Source of the DNA: Gracilibacillus massiliensis
GTDB lineage: Bacteria; Bacillota; Bacilli; Bacillales; Amphibacillaceae
Assembly: GCF_001458115.1 (NCBI RefSeq)
Contig: NZ_CZRP01000011.1
Coordinates: 744,001-808,000, forward strand
Direction of reading: 5' to 3'
DNA: 64,000 nucleotides
In this document: positions 58,927 to 64,000 of the stretch, in pieces
Numbering within the stretch: position 1 is the stretch's first letter
Layout of the letters: each line of letters begins with the position of its first letter
Notes under the pieces: generated by a model
What the model was told of the DNA's origin: nothing
Seen by the model: only the letters and a program-made list of their open reading frames with translations
Databases searched by the model: none
Position numbers and translations under genes: made by a program

Positions 58927-59379
58927 TTACCAACGTTTTCTTTTATGATAAAAAGGAGAGAGAGAAGAGGGTTGGTTAGAATAATGAGATTTTATTGGCT
59001 TGCGTTTTGGTTCCATCCAATTAAGATATTCTTGTAATATCCCTTTTGATTTAGTAAGCGATAGGGAGGGCTTAGGATTTCTATAGGAGTCATCTAAATG
59101 CCCTAAATGATGTAAAAAATTCATATCTTCCTTTGTAGGTGGCATATGAAAGAAGTATTCGCCAATTTGTACTAATAGCACAGAATGCTGGTGGCTACGT
59201 TTAGGATTTCTCGAATAATGTAATCCTATCTTGTGAGCTTTTTGTTCTCTGATTAATTTTTTCATTGTTTCATTTTTTAACTTATAGAGGTAGGAAGGAT
59301 CTGGTGCTGTTTTCGCATGACGATTCACAATAAATAATGCTTGTCCAATGCTTTCTACTGTAGTGTCTTTTTTTGTCAT
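58927..59379 (-). CDS. ykyB: YkyB-family protein
   Basis: The 150-residue protein begins with SIGQALFIVNRHAKTAPDPS, and has NPKRSHQHSVLLVQIGEYFFHMPP, both typical of YkyB of Bacilli. The function is unknown. In B. subtilis ykyB also lies close to patA. GAAGGTG precedes the ATG. Confidence 0.85.
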   Translation of the reverse strand: MTKKDTTVESIGQALFIVNRHAKTAPDPSYLYKLKNETMKKLIREQKAHKIGLHYSRNPKRSHQHSVLLVQIGEYFFHMPPTKEDMNFLHHLGHLDDSYRNPKPSLSLTKSKGILQEYLNWMEPKRKPIKSHYSNQPSSLSPFYHKRKRW

Positions 59380-59403
59380 AGGTTCACCTTCTTTACGATA
59401 GGA

Positions 59404-59979
59404 TTAAGAAAAACCAGGAAAGCCCACCCGGTCCATTTAGTATTAATTTTGAAATGGATTATAGATTTAAACCCCGCTACGGTTTGCCCACTTCGCTTTC
59501 CAAGGGGCGTGTCTTCAGCTAACTTTTGTAAAGAAGTTCACTTTACAAAAGTGGATCTTCAGATCACGCTGATCCCTTAGGAGTCGAAGTGGCCGCCTGC
59601 GCTAAATGATGCGCTACAATGGGAGTAGGTAGTGAAATGGCGACTTTTATTTCATATTGTTCATAAACCTCAACAAGTTAGCTGTTACAAACGTTGTAGA
59701 ACCACTTTATAGCGAAGGCCGTCCGCTTCCACTCCTGTGGCATCTGTTTTCCCTGAAGATCCACTTTTTTGAGCGGTTTGTGCTCGAAAAAGTTAGCTGA
59801 AGGGAAAACGCCACTGCATAGAAAACACTACGAAAGCTTGCTTGAGTAGATGTTGCACTTGTGCCCGTGGTAAAAGGGAAGTGGACAGCCGTAGCGGTGG
59901 ATTCCTACATACTACATCTCAAAATGACTACTTTGATAACAAATGCCTTGATACCGAGGATTATGCTTTACTTGCTTAT
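59404..59979. repeat. Family A long-palindrome repeat, copy 7, inverted copy of copy 5
   Basis: The 576-base element is the reverse complement of 34438-34963 over its length, including the outer flanks, except for a 58-base cassette. Arm 1 has the stem ACTTTTGTAAAG/CTTTACAAAAGT. It lies between the minus-strand genes sco and ykyB. The remaining gap holds nothing else coding. Confidence 0.85.
59815..59872 (+). repeat. 58-base cassette in a family A arm
   Basis: TGCATAGAAAACACTACG through GCCCGTGGTA interrupts the arm at the same place as the cassette at 4575-4630, and is nearly identical to it. Confidence 0.7.
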
Positions 59980-60018
59980 AAAAAAAGTAGAAGGAAATGG
60001 ACTCCTTCTACTTTTACT

Positions 60019-60612
60019 TTAATTCATTGCTTTGATATCTTCAACAATTTTTTTCATATTATCTGCTTTTTCCCCATTATATCCTTTAATAGCATTTCCA
60101 TCAGGAGTAACTAAATAAAACGTTTTAACATGGATGACTTGATCCTCATTATCGGGTTTTTCTACAAAAGCTTTAAAAGAGTTTTGTGCAAAGCTCTTTA
60201 TTTCGTCATTCGAATAGCCCGTTAGTGCATGCCAATTATCAAAAGTACCACCACGTTGTTTAATGTATTCTTTTAATACTTCAGGTGAATCATTGTCGGG
60301 ATCAACACTAAAAGATACCAGTTCAGCATCAATATTTTCTTCTTCTAATAATCCTTGTAAACGAGCCATATTAGCTGTCATTGGGGGACAAATGGTTTCG
60401 CAATTGGTAAAGATCATATCAGCGATCCAATATTTTCCGTCCAGTTCATTTTTAGAAAAGTCTTCGCCATCTTGATTTGTGAAAGTAAAGTCTTCCACTT
60501 CATATGAAAATTCATTTCCATTATTATTTGAATTATTTTCGCCTAATATATTATTTCCACCACAAGCAGTTATAATAATAAAGGGTAAAAAAATCCATGC
60601 CTTTTTTAACAT
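60019..60612 (-). CDS. SCO1/SenC-family lipoprotein
   Basis: The 197-residue protein has a lipobox (IITAC, then GG), a thioredoxin-like fold and the copper-binding CETICPP with the later His in HVKTFYLV. SCO proteins deliver copper to the CuA site of cytochrome c oxidase. The ATG at 60612 is used, with GAGGTG six bases upstream. It follows ykuE by 13 bases on the same strand. Confidence 0.88.
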   Translation of the reverse strand: MLKKAWIFLPFIIITACGGNNILGENNSNNNGNEFSYEVEDFTFTNQDGEDFSKNELDGKYWIADMIFTNCETICPPMTANMARLQGLLEEENIDAELVSFSVDPDNDSPEVLKEYIKQRGGTFDNWHALTGYSNDEIKSFAQNSFKAFVEKPDNEDQVIHVKTFYLVTPDGNAIKGYNGEKADNMKKIVEDIKAMN

Positions 60613-60625
60613 ATAGTACACCTCA

Positions 60626-61477
60626 TTATATTTGTTTTAAATGATAGACGGTAATTTCGGGTTTGCAAAAGAATCGATAAGGTAAACGGGTAGTTCCTAT
60701 TCCTCTACTTACAAATAATTGCAAGGGCCTACTACCTACAGCATAGTAACCTTCCACATACTTTTCAGCTAAATGTGGCGTGTATATATAACCTATAAAT
60801 GGTAGTTGAACCTGACCACCATGACTATGTCCAGATAATTGAATGTCAACTGGATAGTCTTGTACAACATCTGCAAAATCAGGTTCATGTGCTAGGAGAA
60901 TAGTTAAATAGTTCTGATCTGCTTTTTCTAAAGCTTGGTTTATATCAGGTTGACCTAATAACACATCATCAACACCTATTATATTGATGATATCACCATT
61001 CTTATTAATCTGTCTGTGTCCATTTTGTAACAATTCAAAACCACTCTGGTCAAAAATATCCTTAAGTATATCTGTTCCATATCCACCATGATCATGATTA
61101 CCGTAAATCCAGTACTTTCCATCTTTTGTTTGTATTTGATCGAGTAAGGTTATTAGACGTTGAGTTGCTGTATATGTTCTAGGATTATCAATTAAGTCTC
61201 CTGTGAAAACGACAATATCAGGATTTTGCTGATTGATTTTACTAACTAATTCTTCCAATTGATTAAGTGTATAATGAAATCCTAGATGTGTATCAGAAAA
61301 TTGCAATATCTTATAATTTTCGAAAGTATTCGTTATTTTTGATGATTCAATATTCACATTATGAATATCTAACATATTCGGCTCTAACTCTCTTGCATAA
61401 TAATAAGTACCACCGCTTAGTCCAAACATGGTTATAAAACTACCAAAAAGTCTTTTTAAAAAAGTTCTACGATTCAT
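60626..61477 (-). CDS. ykuE: YkuE-like Tat-exported metallophosphoesterase
   Basis: The 283-residue protein starts with a twin-arginine signal (NRRTFLKR). It has the metallophosphoesterase motifs FSDTHLGF, FTGDLID, YGNHDHGG and SGHSHGGQ for two metal ions. B. subtilis YkuE is a Tat substrate of the cell wall. It is divergent from ykuL and followed by the SCO gene. Confidence 0.9.
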   Translation of the reverse strand: MNRRTFLKRLFGSFITMFGLSGGTYYYARELEPNMLDIHNVNIESSKITNTFENYKILQFSDTHLGFHYTLNQLEELVSKINQQNPDIVVFTGDLIDNPRTYTATQRLITLLDQIQTKDGKYWIYGNHDHGGYGTDILKDIFDQSGFELLQNGHRQINKNGDIINIIGVDDVLLGQPDINQALEKADQNYLTILLAHEPDFADVVQDYPVDIQLSGHSHGGQVQLPFIGYIYTPHLAEKYVEGYYAVGSRPLQLFVSRGIGTTRLPYRFFCKPEITVYHLKQI

Positions 61478-61643
61478 AAATTCACAATGCCCTTCCTATA
61501 ATCACATATGATGCCATTATAGCATGAAGTATATCAAGAAAAATATATAGTGGTGAGTCTACACACAATTTTTAAAAATATGTTAAAATAGTTAAGGTGA
61601 TTGTCTTCATAGCTCCTTCACCAATAGATAAAGGAGTGTCTAT

Positions 61644-62084
61644 ATGTCCAGTGTATTGAAACGAACACTTACCGATTTAACGGTAGCTGATCTCATGATA
61701 CCAGCGGAAAAGGTAGCACATGTTCAAGAAGGTAATCCGATAGAACATGCCTTACTTGTTTTAGTTGAATCGGGTTATTCATCTGTTCCTGTACTTGATT
61801 TAAATTATAAATTTAAAGGAACCATAGCAAAAACACCTATCCTTAAAAGTATAATGGGAATTGAACGATTCGAAATGGAAAAATTATCAGAGACAAAAGT
61901 AGAAGCTGTGATGCAAAAAGATCAACCAACATTATTGAAAGATACCGATTTTTTAACTAGTTTAAAAATAGTAATCGATCATGCTTTTGCATGTGTAGTA
62001 GATGAGGAAGGGTATTTCCTCGGTATTTTAACTAGACGTGCAATTTTAAAGGAAGTAAACAAGTCTATGTACGCTAGTAAATAA
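61644..62084 (+). CDS. ykuL: CBS-domain protein (YkuL type)
   Basis: The 146-residue protein consists of two CBS domains (about residues 12-65 and 85-135). Such pairs often bind adenine nucleotides. In B. subtilis YkuL (DarB) binds cyclic di-AMP; here that is inferred from family and synteny. AAAGGAG precedes the ATG. It lies 68 bases before dapH. Confidence 0.85.
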   Translation: MSSVLKRTLTDLTVADLMIPAEKVAHVQEGNPIEHALLVLVESGYSSVPVLDLNYKFKGTIAKTPILKSIMGIERFEMEKLSETKVEAVMQKDQPTLLKDTDFLTSLKIVIDHAFACVVDEEGYFLGILTRRAILKEVNKSMYASK

Positions 62085-62152
62085 TTCTACTTGTAAAAGT
62101 AATTGATTTTTTGTTACATTAATAACAACAACCATATTGGAGGAACTAAAAG

Positions 62153-62872
62153 ATGAAACAAATGGATGCAAACGAAATAATATCATTTATTTCAAACAGT
62201 AAAAAATCAACCCCAGTCAAAGTATATGTAAAAGGGACTGGCTTAGCTGCAATTGAAGCTACAGAATCCATTCAAACTTTTCTAAATGATACGAATGGTG
62301 TTATATTCGGAGAATGGAAAGAAGTAAAAGCTTTACTTGATACATACAGCGAGCAAATTGAGGATTATGTAGTGGAAAGTGATCGTCGTAATTCTGCGAT
62401 ACCATTATTAGATATGAAGGATATCAATGCACGTATCGAACCAGGTGCAATCATCCGTGAACAAGTAGAAATTGGTGATGGTGCTGTTATTATGTTTGGT
62501 GCAATGATTAATATTGGTTCGGTTATTGGTGAAGGTACGATGATCGATATGAATGCATCATTAGGTGGACGTGCTACAGTAGGTAAAAATTGCCACGTTG
62601 GTGCGGGTGCTGTTTTAGCAGGCGTAATTGAGCCACCATCTGCACAACCAGTTATTATTGAAGATGGTGTGGTGATCGGTGCGAATGCAGTAGTTTTAGA
62701 AGGTGTTCGAGTTGGTGAAGGAGCAGTTGTTGCAGCTGGTGCAATTGTTACAAAAGATGTACCGCCAAATAAAGTAGTTGCTGGTACTCCTGCAAGAGTA
62801 ATTAAAGATATCGATGATCAAACAAAATCGAAAACTGAAATTATGGAAGCTTTACGCAAATTAGATAATTAA
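62153..62872 (+). CDS. dapH: Tetrahydrodipicolinate N-acetyltransferase
   Basis: The 239-residue enzyme acetylates tetrahydrodipicolinate, starting the acetylase branch to meso-diaminopimelate. An N-terminal alpha/beta part is followed by a left-handed beta-helix of hexapeptide repeats (about residues 90-210; [17 protein letters not shown]). TTGGAGG lies before the ATG. dapL follows after a 76-base spacer with a weak hairpin. Confidence 0.95.
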   Translation: MKQMDANEIISFISNSKKSTPVKVYVKGTGLAAIEATESIQTFLNDTNGVIFGEWKEVKALLDTYSEQIEDYVVESDRRNSAIPLLDMKDINARIEPGAIIREQVEIGDGAVIMFGAMINIGSVIGEGTMIDMNASLGGRATVGKNCHVGAGAVLAGVIEPPSAQPVIIEDGVVIGANAVVLEGVRVGEGAVVAAGAIVTKDVPPNKVVAGTPARVIKDIDDQTKSKTEIMEALRKLDN

Positions 62873-62885
62873 TCATAAAAAGTCA

Positions 62886-62915
62886 GGCAGGATCATCGTC
62901 AATGGTCCTGTCTTC
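62886..62915 (+). other. Weak hairpin between dapH and dapL
   Basis: GGCAGGATCAT and ATGGTCCTGTC can pair with G-T wobbles, followed by TTCTTTAT. It may cause partial termination. Confidence 0.4.
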
Positions 62916-62948
62916 TTTATCGCTTATTTAGATAGAAAGGAGTTTATC

Positions 62949-64000
62949 ATGAACATTGAACAGTTAGTAGCTACTCGACGCCAATTACATCAAATACCTG
63001 AACTAGGATTTCAAGAATTCAAAACACAAGCTTTATTAATAAAAAAGATTGAAGAAATGGATAGATCAAACATTGAAATAACAAAATGGAAAACAGGTCT
63101 TTTTGTTTTTGTAAAGGGGAAAAATCCAAAAAAAACGATAGCATATCGATCTGATATCGACGGCTTACCAATAAAAGAAGAAACAGGCTTAGAATTTCGT
63201 TCAGAACATAGTGAAAATATGCATGCGTGTGGACACGATCTACATATGACGATTGCCTTAGGTGCGTTAGAGCATATAAGTGAACAACCAATTAATGATA
63301 ATGTTTTATTTATTTTTCAACCAGCAGAAGAAGGACCAGGTGGAGCAGAGCCAATGTTAGCATCTGAAACTTTTAAGAATTGGAAGGTGGATAGCATTTT
63401 TGCTTTGCACATTGCCCCAGAATTACCAGTAGGTACTGTTTCAAGTCGTGAAGGTTTATTATTTGCCAATACGAGTGAATTATTTTTGAACTTTACTGGA
63501 AAGGGTGGTCATGCTGCATATCCACATCTAACGAAAGATATGATTGTTACCGCAAGCAGTTTTGTTACACAGTTACAACAAATAATTTCTCGGAAAATTG
63601 ATCCACTCGATAGTGGTGTGATAACCATCGGAAAAATGACTGCAGGGACTGTCCAGAATATTATTGCAGAAACAGCACGACTTGAAGGAACCATTCGCAC
63701 CTTGCAACCAGCGACAATGGAGATTATAAAAACAGAGTTAGAACAGATTATAAAGGGATTTGAAATGGTGTACGATTGTAAAATAGATGTTGATTACGGT
63801 GCAATGTATTATCAGGTCAGTAATCAAGGTGAATATGTCAATCGCTTCGCAGAGGTAGTTGGAAAAGAAGGAATTGAATATGTTGAAGCTAATGCTGCGA
63901 TGACAGGAGAAGATTTTGGTTATTTCTTAAAAGAGATACCAGGCTTTATGTTCTGGCTTGGTGTAGATTCCCCATATGGATTACATCATAGTAAACTAAA
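62949..64000 (+). CDS. dapL: N-acetyldiaminopimelate deacetylase, 3' end outside the window
   Basis: The first 350 residues of an M20-type metallopeptidase are visible. Motifs are [33 protein letters not shown] and QPAEEGPGG, which hold the dimetal site, and [10 protein letters not shown] near the end. It removes acetyl from N-acetyl-diaminopimelate. The frame runs off the right edge without a stop. AGGAG lies upstream. It follows dapH as in B. subtilis. Confidence 0.93.
   Translation, partial: MNIEQLVATRRQLHQIPELGFQEFKTQALLIKKIEEMDRSNIEITKWKTGLFVFVKGKNPKKTIAYRSDIDGLPIKEETGLEFRSEHSENMHACGHDLHMTIALGALEHISEQPINDNVLFIFQPAEEGPGGAEPMLASETFKNWKVDSIFALHIAPELPVGTVSSREGLLFANTSELFLNFTGKGGHAAYPHLTKDMIVTASSFVTQLQQIISRKIDPLDSGVITIGKMTAGTVQNIIAETARLEGTIRTLQPATMEIIKTELEQIIKGFEMVYDCKIDVDYGAMYYQVSNQGEYVNRFAEVVGKEGIEYVEANAAMTGEDFGYFLKEIPGFMFWLGVDSPYGLHHSKL

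Noticed and set aside
59842-60114. 90-codon frame on the plus strand
   Set aside because: It begins in family A copy 7 and runs antisense into the SCO gene.
62085-62152. Lysine riboswitch before dapH
   Set aside because: The gap is 68 bases, too short, and no L-box motif is seen.

Overview
This is a low-GC, AT-biased chromosomal window from an endospore-forming Bacillaceae. The gene families, the spoVA and yteA/spo0E-type sporulation genes and the B. subtilis-like operon orders (ilvBHC-leuABCD; patA, ykyB, ykuE, ykuL, dapH and dapL together) point there. Gene content and the abundant palindromic repeats would suit the halophilic Gracilibacillus/Virgibacillus/Oceanobacillus group, but I cannot name the genus. 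No rRNA, tRNA, prophage, CRISPR array or defence system was seen.

Layout. 1-1.7 kb: 3' part of a FapA/DUF342 gene and a STAS protein. 2.3-15.5 kb: a nitrate/nitrite assimilation region with a NarK/NasA-type transporter, nasC and nasB on the minus strand, and divergently nasD-nasE plus siroheme genes (uroporphyrinogen methyltransferase, sirohydrochlorin chelatase, a TrpD-like protein; the dehydrogenase sirC is convergent). TnrA-like boxes lie in front of narK and between nasB and nasD. 15.7-22.5 kb: an MhqD-like esterase, a GntR/YtrA-type regulator with an ABC transporter and ECF sigma factor, small membrane proteins and a 6-phosphogluconolactonase. 23.2-27.5 kb: a putative aconitase with a small CxxCxGxG protein, then htpG under a perfect CIRCE element.

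27.6-34.4 kb: a GntR regulator and a nucleoside uptake and catabolism operon (nupC, pdp, deoB, punA, cdd, deoC), with a palindromic operator inside its promoter. 35-37.3 kb: CPBP protease, DUF421 and YteA-like proteins. 37.4-46.2 kb: the branched-chain amino acid operon ilvBHC-leuABCD (minus strand), preceded by a T-box with a probable Leu specifier and by CodY-, CcpA- and TnrA-like sites. 46.2-56.8 kb: a DUF6884 protein, a quinone oxidoreductase, spoVAC-spoVAD-spoVAE, a zinc-ribbon/HtrA-like protease/lipoprotein operon, a PilZ protein and a Spo0E-like peptide. 57-64 kb: patA, ykyB, sco, ykuE, ykuL, dapH and partial dapL, which covers the acetylated diaminopimelate (lysine and peptidoglycan) branch.

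The most unusual content is non-coding. Seven copies of a roughly 0.5-0.75 kb long-palindrome repeat (family A here) fill the larger gaps. Each copy has two hairpin arms with constant internal-loop motifs and stems whose sequences change between copies while pairing is kept. Copies are themselves interrupted by a second repeat family (B), by a 56-58 bp cassette at the same site in two diverged copies, and in one case by an 850 bp GC-rich structured insert without a coding gene. Two copies form a long inverted repeat about 24 kb apart.
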